The notes below the pieces were generated by a model. It did no database searches and was not told where the DNA came from. It worked only from the letters and a program-made list of their open reading frames with translations. Below are positions 48,121-57,307 of a stretch of DNA of 64,000 bases, piece by piece. How positions within the stretch are numbered: position 1 is the stretch's first letter; each line of letters opens with the position of its first letter. Origin of the DNA: Phellopilus nigrolimitatus (taxonomy: Eukaryota; Basidiomycota; Agaricomycetes; Hymenochaetales; Hymenochaetaceae); NCBI GenBank assembly GCA_021029095.1, contig JAJOHG010000001.1, forward strand, positions 62,001 to 126,000, read 5' to 3'. The position numbers and the translations under genes are program-made.

Positions 48121-49517
48121 CTAAAACTTATAGACCTAGGAAGAAAACTATCGTGAGCCATCAAAAACAAGAACAAGGGAGGGCGAGCTACCTGTTCTTC
48201 CGTGTAGCCGAGCTCCTTCAAAACACCACCTAATTCACCCTGCTTCATTCCGTCCTTTTTTCCAGCGAGCGTGACAACCTGACCAGGTGGTCCTGGAGGT
48301 ACAATTTATGAGTGTATCTTTGCGCTATTTCGATTTAAGGATGTAACGCACCACAGACAAAGATTTTGACCTTGTCTCCAGCGTCAGGTCCGAAAATGTA
48401 CTTTTTAATACCCTCCTTGCTGATGTAGCCAGTCTCACCTTGAAATATTGTTAACATCATATAAACGTAGAAGAAGAAACCAACCACACCCTTCCAATTC
48501 TTGTCCCCTTTGTCGATGTAGTACACAACTTTCAGTGTGTCCGGGAACTTTTTCGCTAAACTGTCAAATTCCTCGCGCAGCAGAACATCTGCCTCGGAAA
48601 CGTTCGAGAATAGAAGTGTGAACTTAGTTTTATTCGACTGGTCAGCGAGGGCGTGTGTAAGAATCTGGTATAGAGGAGTACTGTAAGGTTGTAAGTCTTA
48701 TTTTTAGAAAGACAAATTAGTAAGAGACTAACATCCCAGATCCTCCGCCAATAAGACCGACTTGCTCAAATTGATTGACTATAGGCCCGTGTCAATGTCT
48801 ATTTTTCGCATACAATACTCAAGCTTACTCTTATAATCGAACTTTGGAATCGGGCCCTTGATTGACAAAGTCTCTCCGGGCTTCAAGTTATGGATGTGCT
48901 GGGACGCCAGGCCTTTAGCGTATTTTTTGATGAGGAATGTCAGTTCGCCAGGTGCATCGGACGGAGAGATGGGTGTATAAGGGCGGATAACAGGCTTTCC
49001 CTTGTCATTTTGGAGAGCCTCAGGGTCGGAGGATTTGACAACGACGCAAGACGCGACAGGCAGCAGAGACGCCTGGTTTTCCGGGAGTTCGAAGACGAAT
49101 CTGACCAGATAGGTGCACATCAATTTATGTCAGTAGCCTCGAATGTCCTCGCAGTGGAACGCAGGCGCACTTCGACGTGTTGTGGTTGTATGGGATGACC
49201 TCCTTGAGTTTGAAGTCGACGAACGCGTTAGGGTCGAGCGGGCTCTTCGTCTGAACGTGCTTGGTCTCGACTGCAGCCGCTTTGGCACCGCTTTGTAGGT
49301 ACGCGTAGGCCCCGAGCCCAGCGGCACCTGCACCTGCGAGGTATAGACCCCAATTAGACGGCTCTTTGGCGGAAGGCGGCGCGGTCGAGAACCGACGCGC
49401 GAAGGTAGTCTATAGAATTCAGACGCGTCAGAAAACTGCATTTTTTAGAAATTCAAGCAGATGAGCTCGCACAGTAGTGCGACGACTGGCTGCGGTCCTG
49501 AGAAGAGTGAATGACAT
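48121..49517 (-). CDS. MCR1: NADH-cytochrome b5 reductase, mitochondrial (Mcr1-like)
   Basis: FAD enzyme passing electrons from NADH to cytochrome b5 or to ascorbyl and ergosterol pathways. The start at 49517 gives MSFTLLRTAASRRTT, then a presequence and a membrane segment (WGLYLAGAGAAGLGAYAYL). The FAD-binding half includes VVVKSSDPEALQ, RPYTPISPSDAPGELTFLIK and the LKPGETLSIKGPIPKFDYK region. The NADH half has EQVGLIGGGSGM, LLREEFDSLAKKFPDTLKVV, GYISKEGIKKYIFGPDAGDK and KIFVCG. The end is rebuilt across an intron: GVLKELGYTEEQ joined to VYKF and stop at 48121. About eight exons. The promoter lies beside the transposon nest that starts at 49771. Confidence 0.9.
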
Positions 49518-50016
49518 GATAGTCGTAGTCTAAGAAGAGACTCTGAGAGAGCTCGACATCAGCTCCGACACGGGCACGGCAACTTATAGATAAATGCCGT
49601 CATTCAAGCACGTGCACGTCACTTTCTGTGATATTTTTAATTTTATCTACTACTTAGTACTTGCCAATTAAGGCAAGTATGGTCACGTGAAAGCCCTTGC
49701 ACGCTATGTATTTCCTCAGTGCTCTGCTCACCACACACATACATCGTACAGTGCATTCCGAAAATAGCTTTACAGCTGGTTGAGAAATCGTAGGCGGATT
49801 GCATTTTTTCTCTACAGTAGGTTGCTTAGAAACGCAATATAGTTTTATTACTCCGAGACCGGTAGCACTTCCCAGCTTGGACTGCGAGCCGGCCCATGAT
49901 CTGTGACTTGTGTGTGACACATTTAGGTCTCCCTTCAGTGTCCTCCTGCATCGTCATGGGACGCTACCATTTCATCCACCTAGAGACGTGTTTCGATATC
50001 TCACAAAACTATATTA

Positions 50017-50813
50017 CAGTCATTCACCGGTCAATGGGACATCAAATCGCCATCGCGAACTCAGCCAGATTTTGCCCCTTTTTCACAAAACAAAAAATGA
50101 TGACAGGTAAACAGACTACTGTAGAACATCCTCGCAGAATTTCGTATAAAAATAAGGAGAAATGAAAGAGGTATGGTAAAAACAAAAAGCTGCGACGTTT
50201 TTGTTCCTCACCGCTCAATGGGACAGTAGTTTTCCCACGACCCTGACCACAGTAGTAGAGTAACTACGAGTGATACCGACCACCAGATGATATGGTAAGT
50301 GCATGTACTGGTAGCTACAGATGTACTCTTCGTTAATATGCTTTTAACCATGTATTTTTATTGTGCCAAGTAATTAAATTGTCTTCGAAGTCATCTAGGA
50401 CACCTATGGGACTTCTGTAACACATGTGACCTGTTGATAGGATAGTGCATATATACTGTCATTCTCAAGATAGGTTCAAATTCTCCTTCACATAATATCA
50501 TTTATATGTTAAGAAAATACTCTCCTCTCATTATATGAAAAAATAAGTGCTGGTTCAAAGGGAGAAAATGTGTGCGGAAGGCAGAATGTATTATGTCACA
50601 CCAAGTTGCAGTTACCATTTTAGTACAATTTGACAGTATTTTGAGCATTTCTCAAGTAATACTGAGCCTGGCTGGCTCACACTTGGTAGACAGTACTTTA
50701 GTATGTATTGAAGCTCGAAATCGCAAAAATTAAATTAAAAAACGGTCGAGAAATGGGTGTTTAAGGCGGGTGTCCCATTGACCGGTGGTGTCCCATTGAC
50801 CGGTGAATGACTG
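50017..50813. mobile_element. MITE with TA flanks, pogo/Fot1-like ends
   Basis: This unit of 797 bp starts CAGTCATTCACCGGTCAATG and ends with the inverse, with TA at 50015-50016 and 50814-50815. The subterminal word TGTCCCATTGACCGGTG occurs twice at the right end, and a variant lies near 50208. No transposase frame. Confidence 0.82.
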
Positions 50814-51194
50814 TATGGCTCTCTTTTATATGTAGAATATATAACCTGTCTCCAAAAAACAGTGAATAGTGAAGAAACTAGTGTTGGTAAGGTCTGGTTT
50901 GGTTCGGTTTTCGCCTTTTTTGGCCAAACCGAAAACCAAACCATCGGTTCGGTCCGGGATTTTTGTCAGACCACGGACCGAACCGACTTGAACGGTTCAG
51001 GTTGGTTTGGTCCCGGTTTTTTTTGGTTCGAGACGGTCTGAGACCTTTTTTTTGAGATAAGCAGATTCATAGTATTTTTTGAGGTAGCTCTACTGTGTAT
51101 CCCTTATTATATGGCAAACCACAGAACTCTTTGAAGAAAAAAACAAATTGTCAAAAACAAACGATGAATTAGAGTGAGAACGGCCCATGTGCAC

Positions 51195-51535
51195 TCTTAT
51201 GGAGTGTTCGAAATCACGAATAAGGCCCGCACTGCGCAAAAAAATAAGTGCCGCATCGACCGACATGAAGCTTGATAGTCTTGATGAAGTTGCGGCGGTT
51301 TTCGTAGGCACAATCTTGTGGATGCACAAATAAGAACAACACATTAGCTCATTCAAATATGAAGTATGACTTTTTTTGACGACTTACCTGGTGTTATACG
51401 GTGTTTCAGGCTGTCTTTGATGTCCTGAATGTTATTGACGACGTCGAGCACAACGTCCGCATTGGGCGCGCGGCTCGGTAACCTCTGAAAGAGCGCTGCA
51501 AAAGGAAAATACTTACCAAAATGAAACAGGTGGTT
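51195..51535 (-). pseudogene. Captured gene fragment inside the hAT element
   Basis: On the minus strand an open stretch reads RLPSRAPNADVVLDVVNNIQ, then DIKDSLKHRITP, and ends at a good donor (G|GTAAGTCG, about 51389). After an AAG acceptor near 51310 it continues CAYENRRNFIKTIKLHVGRC before a stop. A donor-like GTAAGTATT precedes the first part. There is no ATG. It looks like exon pieces of a host gene with their splice sites, but I do not recognise the source. Confidence 0.4.
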
Positions 51536-51674
51536 CACGGTTCAGACCCGGTCCTTGAACGGTTAATTTTTTCCCGGATTGCTCAGACCGCTGACCGAAC
51601 CGTCGGTTCGGTCCGAGCATTTTGCCAGACCGCGGACCAAGACCAACGGTTTAGTTCGGTTTCAAACCGGGTTC

Positions 51675-52180
51675 TGTTACGGAGTAACAGGGTCTTGCCT
51701 AATGGAGCGAGGAGCGTGACTGTGGACAGTGACGTGACGAGTGACGTGAGGCTTGACTGTGACAAGGCGACGATGACTATGGCAAGACTGTGAAGCACTG
51801 AGTGCAAGACTATGAAGAGCAAGGGCGATGAATAGCAAGACTATGCTGGCTACTGAACAAGGAGGTCAAGCTGGGGCTTAAGGTCCCAGCGATGTACCTA
51901 TATATACTGTGAGACTGACTATGATGTCAGTGGAGCTATGGAGTCATGCGCAGCATGACTAGAGTGGAACATGAGGGAAAGGCCCGTAAGGGGCGTGTAC
52001 AGTGGAGCATGGAATGAGGTAGTGGAGCGTGGAGCGGGGGGCACCTAGGAGGGGTGCGTACAATGAGGAAGGGGTCAGGCCATGAACTAAGGGAAAGGTA
52101 ATGGAAAGGTGAAGGGCCTGACTAAGCGAGGAAGGAATGATGTAAGGGGGATCGTGAGGTAAGCAAGGTAAGTTCTAACA
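51675..52180 (-). repeat. 3' LTR of the chromovirus
   Basis: 506 bp, identical to 58783-59288 except for one T/C difference in the AGGGG(T/C)GCG segment. Contains the same TATATATA box as the 5' LTR. Confidence 0.95.
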
Positions 52181-52194
52181 TTACCCCCTCTTTA
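52181..52194 (-). other. Polypurine tract
   Basis: Immediately upstream of the 3' LTR on the minus strand the sequence is AAAGAGGGGGTAA, the expected primer for plus-strand DNA synthesis. Confidence 0.75.
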
Positions 52195-52585
52195 AGACCG
52201 ACAGTTCGCCGAAACTGTCAAAGAAAACAAAGGAAAGGCGAAAAGAAAACGCGATAAGGCGAAATAAACGCCAATAAGCAGTTACAATGCGCGTGAAGGA
52301 AGTCAAAACTGAAAAGTAAAAGAGAAAACTCAACAAGAAAAAGCGAGACGAGACGAGACATGACCATGCCGGATTCCGAAAATCTCCAGCCGTGAAGGTT
52401 TCTCAGCATCACCAACAAGCAGAAGGTTTCGAGCGAGCCTACAACTTCAAGAAGGGTTTAACGAAAGCAGTAAAGCTCACCCAAAACGTTGGACCAGGTT
52501 TGTCAGCGTCACCTGAAAGCAGAGGGTTTCACGAATCTGTTCCCACAACGACCTCTAGTTTAACGTCATCGCGGACGTTCCGCCC

Positions 52586-53452
52586 CTAATAATGACGGTT
52601 TGTGTGCGGGCAGTTAGTCGAAGAGTGTCCGGGGGCGAGTCTGTCGCACCATCCGCATTGGTAGCGAATACAATCCTGTTGCCGATGTCCGTCTTGGCCG
52701 CATGTGAAGCACCTGATGACCCGAGGCGAGAATTGTGTCCGAACTCGAAGCGGAGTTGCCGTGGAGTTCTCAGGGGAATTGCGCCGGTTAAGGTGTCCTT
52801 GGATCTCCTGAGGTGACATCTGAGAGAATGGGACGTCACCCATCATGGACTGCGTGAAGGGATTGACTGCGCGCCGGAAGGGACGAGCCGTGGGTGGAGT
52901 GACTGGTGGCGATGTTCCGGCAATGAATTCATCGGGGGTTGACGGAGACGGTGATGGTGCGGCAGGAGGTGGCGGAGTCGATGGTGGAGGAACCGGAAGT
53001 CCAGGCGGAGGCGAGGTGAGATCAATGGCACCTGTGACTTCATCGATGGGAAAGCGGTCGTTCGAGGGTCGATAGTCGTCCAGGATAGCGAGTACACCAG
53101 CATCGAGGGCTCCTTCCAAGATTTGCCGAATTTGCCGGCGAGCCGTAGACTTTGCCTTCTCGTTTTCGTCGCGCAGTTCATCGATATGTTCGCCCATACG
53201 ATTGGCGATAGCGAGGTTCTGCTCGGCTTGGTCATGGGCCTTCTGCCAGCGGACGAGATCGGGCCGTTGAGAGTCTCGGATGGTTTGACTGATGGGGCTG
53301 GCGAGACCGGGATCGACGAAGACATGACGGAGGAAAGAGCGATCATTGGCGAAGTCGAGGTTGGGCCGGTTGCCAGAGACGGGGAGCCGAGTGTGAGGTG
53401 CCGGGAGAGGATCAAAGGTGTTCAGGCGCCTCGGGGATCTCTGTGGCGGCAT
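52586..53452 (-). CDS. Extra zinc-knuckle frame downstream of pol
   Basis: The frame is open from 53506, but its first ATG is at 53452 (MPPQRSPRRLNTFDPLP), giving about 288 residues. It has a helical charged stretch (QKAHDQAEQNLAIANRMGEH), a Pro-rich linker and a CCHC knuckle (CFTCGQDGHRQQDC), followed by a second Cys/His group (CGWCDRLAPGHSSTNCPH). It sits where retroviruses have env, yet shows no signal or membrane segment. It overlaps the upstream frame 53412-53768 in a +1 relation, so the two may be joined by splicing or frameshift. A second nucleic-acid-binding protein is likely; the role is unknown. Confidence 0.65.
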   Translation of the reverse strand: MPPQRSPRRLNTFDPLPAPHTRLPVSGNRPNLDFANDRSFLRHVFVDPGLASPISQTIRDSQRPDLVRWQKAHDQAEQNLAIANRMGEHIDELRDENEKAKSTARRQIRQILEGALDAGVLAILDDYRPSNDRFPIDEVTGAIDLTSPPPGLPVPPPSTPPPPAAPSPSPSTPDEFIAGTSPPVTPPTARPFRRAVNPFTQSMMGDVPFSQMSPQEIQGHLNRRNSPENSTATPLRVRTQFSPRVIRCFTCGQDGHRQQDCIRYQCGWCDRLAPGHSSTNCPHTNRHY

Positions 53453-53768
53453 CGCGATAGACGGGGACGGGGTCGAGGTCGGGGATGAGGTCTTCAGGGG
53501 GAACAAAGTGTATGGGTACGTTGCGTGCAGGGACGGCTCGGGATAGACGGTTGGGCCTGCGGCTAGGTGGGATGGATCGGAAGACGATGTGGAGGATCTG
53601 TTGTTCGAGGACGTCGATGCCGAGGCGGATTACGAGGCGGCGGTCGTCGGGGTAGTTGGTGTGGTCGATGATGAACTGGAGAAAGATAGGGGTGGATTCT
53701 CCGATTTCGAGGGCGAAGGTCCAGTTGACAGATGGTAGGTGCGGTAGGTGGAATGGGAAATAGGGCAT
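53412..53768 (-). CDS. Small frame after pol, unknown
   Basis: 118 residues starting at an ATG 33 bases after the pol stop (MPYFPFHLPHLPSVNWTF). It includes TPIFLQFIIDHTNYPDDRRL and LEQQILHIVFRSIPPSRRP and ends DAATEIPEAPEHL. Its last third overlaps the zinc-knuckle frame. No family recognised. It could be the N-terminal part of the zinc-knuckle protein. Confidence 0.5.
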   Translation of the reverse strand: MPYFPFHLPHLPSVNWTFALEIGESTPIFLQFIIDHTNYPDDRRLVIRLGIDVLEQQILHIVFRSIPPSRRPNRLSRAVPARNVPIHFVPPEDLIPDLDPVPVYRDAATEIPEAPEHL

Positions 53769-53800
53769 GAGACAGTGAAAGTGGGAGTTGATGGTCGGTG

Positions 53801-56800
53801 TTAGAGTCGATGGGTCTTTTTATAGTCGTTGAGAAGTTTTTTCGCATTTTTGAGGTCCGATTCCTTCTGCCACGAGTTGTGGAGCGATGACCATCCTTTC
53901 CAGGACACGAGGTATTGTCTTCGGTTCTTTGGGAAACGATGACGTAGTATTGCGTCAACCTCGTATTCTTCTTCTCCATTGACAAGGTCAGGTGGTGGCT
54001 CCGCGTGGGTAGGTCCGTGGGTATCGGTCTCCACATAACGAGTCAGGAGGGAGGCATGGAAGACATTGTGGATACGCCATCGGACCGGTAAGGTCAGGCG
54101 ATAAGACCATGGGGATAACACGTCCTTGATTTCGAAGGGGCCTTCGCGTTTAGGGGACAATTTTTTGTATGGAGAAGCAATATCGAGGTTCCGGGCTTCT
54201 AGCCAAACTTTCTCCCCTTTCTTGAAGGGTACAAAGTTCCGAGTCATGCGGGCAGCCATGTGCATGTGAGCAAGCTCATGCGCAGCAAGTGCTTCTTCTC
54301 GGAGGGCTTTAAGGGAGCGAAGGCGTTCTTCTACCGAGGGGTGATCGGAATTGGGGTCTGCAGCAGGGATGGCGATTGGTTCGTACCCCATAAGGAGTGA
54401 GAATGGGGAGCGTTTTGTGGCAGAATGTTCGCGTTGATTGTGTGCGAATTCAATATCAGGCAGGTGATCAGCCCAGGTTTCTGGGTGGCGTCCACAATAG
54501 ATTCGAAGGTACGCTTCGACTTCTTGGTTTACTCGCTCGGTTTCTCCGTCTGTTTGAGGGTGGAACGCAGTGGATAGGGCTGATGTGATATTGAGCTTCT
54601 TACAAAGCTCCTGAAAGACTTTGGAAGCGAATTGAGGTCCTCGGTCAGAGATGAGTTTCTGAGGTAGTCCAAAGCGTCGGTAGACATTGTCATGGTATAA
54701 TTGAGCAGTTCCGAGGGCGTCAATGGTTTTGTTGCAAGGGGAAAGGACAATGCCTTTGGAAAGGTTATGATCGACGGTGACAAATAGCGAGTCATAACCA
54801 TTTGATTCGGGGAGTCCGGTGATAAAGTCCATGGAGACTGTGGAAAATGGGTGTGCATTGGGTTCGGCAGGGATCGGATGGAGGGGTGGGACGGTGGGAT
54901 GAGTGTTAATCTTCATTTGTTGACAGATTGCGCAACCATTGACAAATCTCTTAACGAAGATGTACATTCCTGGCCACCAATAGTGTTGTTTGAGCAATGC
55001 GAGGGTTTTGTAAATTCCAGGGTGTCCCATGACAGGGGTGTCGTGGTACAGTTGTACTGCATGTCGGCGAAGTTCGATGTCATCGGGGATGTAGGCCTTC
55101 TGTTTAAAGAATACAATGCCATCTTTCTCTGTCCAATCGGCAAGGGAAGACCGAAATGGTGGAATACCGGCCGATCGGATGATATTGAGAGCTTCATTGG
55201 CGAAGTTGTCTTCCTTGGTGCGAAGAATTAGACGGGTCTTGAAGTCAAAAGTAGTCGTGGCAATGAAGACGGATTCGGGTAAGAGTGGGGGATCATCCGG
55301 TTCTGATTTGCCATCAATCAGGTAGTCAGAGCGTCGAGACATGGGATCTGTGGTGTTGTCTTTTCCTGGTGCATATTGAATGTGGTGGTCGAACTGGGAG
55401 AGAAATAGACTCCATCGTGCTTGGCGGGGTGAAAGACGGCGGGCCGCACGGAAATAGGTAAGGTTCTTGTGGTCGCACCAGATGGTTATCTTATGGGGTG
55501 CACCCAATAGATAGTGTCGCCAGGCCTCAAGTCCGCGGATGATCGCCAAGAGTTCTCGATCATAAATCTCATAGCGTCGTTGGGTGTCGTCAAACTGTTT
55601 GGAGATGAAACCACAGGGATGGGGTTCGCCGTTCGAGTCGAGTTGTTTAAGAGTGCCAGCCGATGCTACACCAGAGGCGTCGGTTTCCAGGATGAATGGC
55701 CGAGTTTTGTCAGGCATCTGGAGAATGGGTTTCTCAAGGAATTTGCCTTTGAGCCGTTGGAATGCATTCTCATGTACGTCTGACCATTCCCAGGTGGTTT
55801 TCTCCCTTTTTAGTACGTCCAATGGTGCCGCAATTTCTGCATAATGGTCGATGAATTGGCGATAGAAGTTGCAGAACCCTAGGAAGGAGTGGACTTGGGT
55901 TTTGTTCGTCGGTGTGGGCCATTGCGAGATACCAGCCAGTTTGACAGGGTCCATGGAAACTGAGTTTTCCGAAATGATAAGTCCAAGATATTCTACCTGT
56001 GTGGCTTCGAAAACACATTTCTCCGGTTTGAAGTATAAGTCGGCATCTTGTCCAATGGCGAGGACTTTGTGGGTGCGTTCGCGAAGTGTAGGAATGTCCG
56101 AGGCCATGATGAAAATGTCGTCCATGTAGATGAGGACCCATCCTTCCAGCAGAACGGTTCGGAAGGTATCATCCATGAATGCTTGAAAAGTCGCTGGTGA
56201 ATTGCAAAGTCCAAAAAACATGACCATGGGTTCGAAGAGTCCTCGATTTGTTTTGAATGCTGCCTTCCATTGGTCGCCGTCTTTGATCCGAATATTGTTG
56301 TATCCCCATCGTACATCCAGTTTGGTGAAGTATTTTGCGCCCTGAATTTTGTCTAATAGTTCAGATACGAGGGGAATCGGATAAGTGTTTTTGACTGTTC
56401 CTTCGTTGAGTTTGCGATAGTCCTGGCATCCACGCAATTTTCCGTCCTTTTTTCCGACGAAGAAGAAGGGCGAGGCCATGGGGGAAGAGGATTTGCGAAT
56501 ATAACCTTTCTTCAAGTTGTCGTCAAGGAAGTCATCCAGAGCCTTTTGTTCCGTGGGTGCCATGGGATAGACTTTGCAGTCTTTAGGTTGGAAATCGGGT
56601 TTTAGGACGATGGCGTGGTCATAGGTCCGTACTGGAGGAAAACGTTCGGATGCCTTCTGTTCGAAAACCTTCAGGAACTGATGGTAGTGTGCTGGTACAA
56701 TTTCTTCAAGGGGTTTCTGTTCCTTGGCAGCATTGGCACGTTGTGCAAGATCCATGGCGGTGTTTACTTTTGCGCGGATGTTGAGAGCGATTTTTGCGAC

Positions 56801-57217
56801 AAAAGATCGCTCTTCGGGTGGGGCATAGGATTCGCATCGGGCAAAAGATAGGGATCGTGGATTTTGCTTAGGGATGTCCAGAGTGCGTTTCTCCCAATCG
56901 ATTTTGGGGTTGATGCGACGTAGCCAAGGAAGGCCCAGGATAGCGGTTTCTCTTCCAAGGGAGGTAACGAGAAAATAAATTGGGATGAGTTCTTCGCCGA
57001 TCGCAATGAATCGCCAAGTGAAACGACTGATTTCTCCTTCGGAATTAGGAGTTCCGTCAACATTAAGGACTTGAATGGGTCGACGCAGAGGTTTGGTGGG
57101 GATTTGGTGTATGTCCACAAAGGTGGAGTCGAGGAATTGTCCTTCTGCGCCGGAGTCTATGAGGGCTGTGGTTTCGACGATTTCTTTTCTCGAGTGGATG
57201 CCAATGGGAATTTTCAT
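53801..57217 (-). CDS. Pol polyprotein with chromodomain
   Basis: 1138 residues from the ATG at 57217, and open further back into the gag overlap. Aspartic protease DSGAEG at residues 21-26. Reverse transcriptase from about residue 230 to 420 with IYMDDIF. RNase H with LETDASG and RELLAIIRGLEAWRHYL. Integrase HHCC zinc site (LYHDTPVMGHPGIYKTL ... CAICQQ), then the DDE triad in VSMDFITGLP, SDRGPQFA and TDGETERVNQEVE. A GPF/Y-type module includes EGPFEIKDVLSPWSYRL. The C-terminal chromodomain is EEEYEVDAILRHRFPKNRRQ then YLVSWKGWSSLHNSWQ, with the Tyr/Trp/Trp cage visible; such domains direct integration to heterochromatin in other chromoviruses. Confidence 0.95.
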   Translation of the reverse strand: MKIPIGIHSRKEIVETTALIDSGAEGQFLDSTFVDIHQIPTKPLRRPIQVLNVDGTPNSEGEISRFTWRFIAIGEELIPIYFLVTSLGRETAILGLPWLRRINPKIDWEKRTLDIPKQNPRSLSFARCESYAPPEERSFVAKIALNIRAKVNTAMDLAQRANAAKEQKPLEEIVPAHYHQFLKVFEQKASERFPPVRTYDHAIVLKPDFQPKDCKVYPMAPTEQKALDDFLDDNLKKGYIRKSSSPMASPFFFVGKKDGKLRGCQDYRKLNEGTVKNTYPIPLVSELLDKIQGAKYFTKLDVRWGYNNIRIKDGDQWKAAFKTNRGLFEPMVMFFGLCNSPATFQAFMDDTFRTVLLEGWVLIYMDDIFIMASDIPTLRERTHKVLAIGQDADLYFKPEKCVFEATQVEYLGLIISENSVSMDPVKLAGISQWPTPTNKTQVHSFLGFCNFYRQFIDHYAEIAAPLDVLKREKTTWEWSDVHENAFQRLKGKFLEKPILQMPDKTRPFILETDASGVASAGTLKQLDSNGEPHPCGFISKQFDDTQRRYEIYDRELLAIIRGLEAWRHYLLGAPHKITIWCDHKNLTYFRAARRLSPRQARWSLFLSQFDHHIQYAPGKDNTTDPMSRRSDYLIDGKSEPDDPPLLPESVFIATTTFDFKTRLILRTKEDNFANEALNIIRSAGIPPFRSSLADWTEKDGIVFFKQKAYIPDDIELRRHAVQLYHDTPVMGHPGIYKTLALLKQHYWWPGMYIFVKRFVNGCAICQQMKINTHPTVPPLHPIPAEPNAHPFSTVSMDFITGLPESNGYDSLFVTVDHNLSKGIVLSPCNKTIDALGTAQLYHDNVYRRFGLPQKLISDRGPQFASKVFQELCKKLNITSALSTAFHPQTDGETERVNQEVEAYLRIYCGRHPETWADHLPDIEFAHNQREHSATKRSPFSLLMGYEPIAIPAADPNSDHPSVEERLRSLKALREEALAAHELAHMHMAARMTRNFVPFKKGEKVWLEARNLDIASPYKKLSPKREGPFEIKDVLSPWSYRLTLPVRWRIHNVFHASLLTRYVETDTHGPTHAEPPPDLVNGEEEYEVDAILRHRFPKNRRQYLVSWKGWSSLHNSWQKESDLKNAKKLLNDYKKTHRL

Positions 57218-57297
57218 GGAATTGTGGGCATGTTCGGCTATGATTACAGGAGAAATCGAAATACTAGGCAGTGCAGACGTCGATGCTGGCTGCCTTC

Positions 57298-57307
57298 TTA
57301 AAAACCC
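57298..57307 (-). promoter_or_regulatory. Likely -1 ribosomal frameshift site between gag and pol
   Basis: The minus-strand sequence GAG GGT TTT TAA contains the heptamer G GGT TTT in the correct register immediately before the gag stop. The pol frame is -1 to gag and open from here to MKIPIG at 57217, giving a Gag-Pol fusion through GFLRRQPASTS. Confidence 0.75.

Noticed and set aside
50017..50813. Possibility that this is a solo LTR or small RNA locus
   Set aside because: Inverted, not direct, ends with TA flanks fit a DNA-transposon MITE better.
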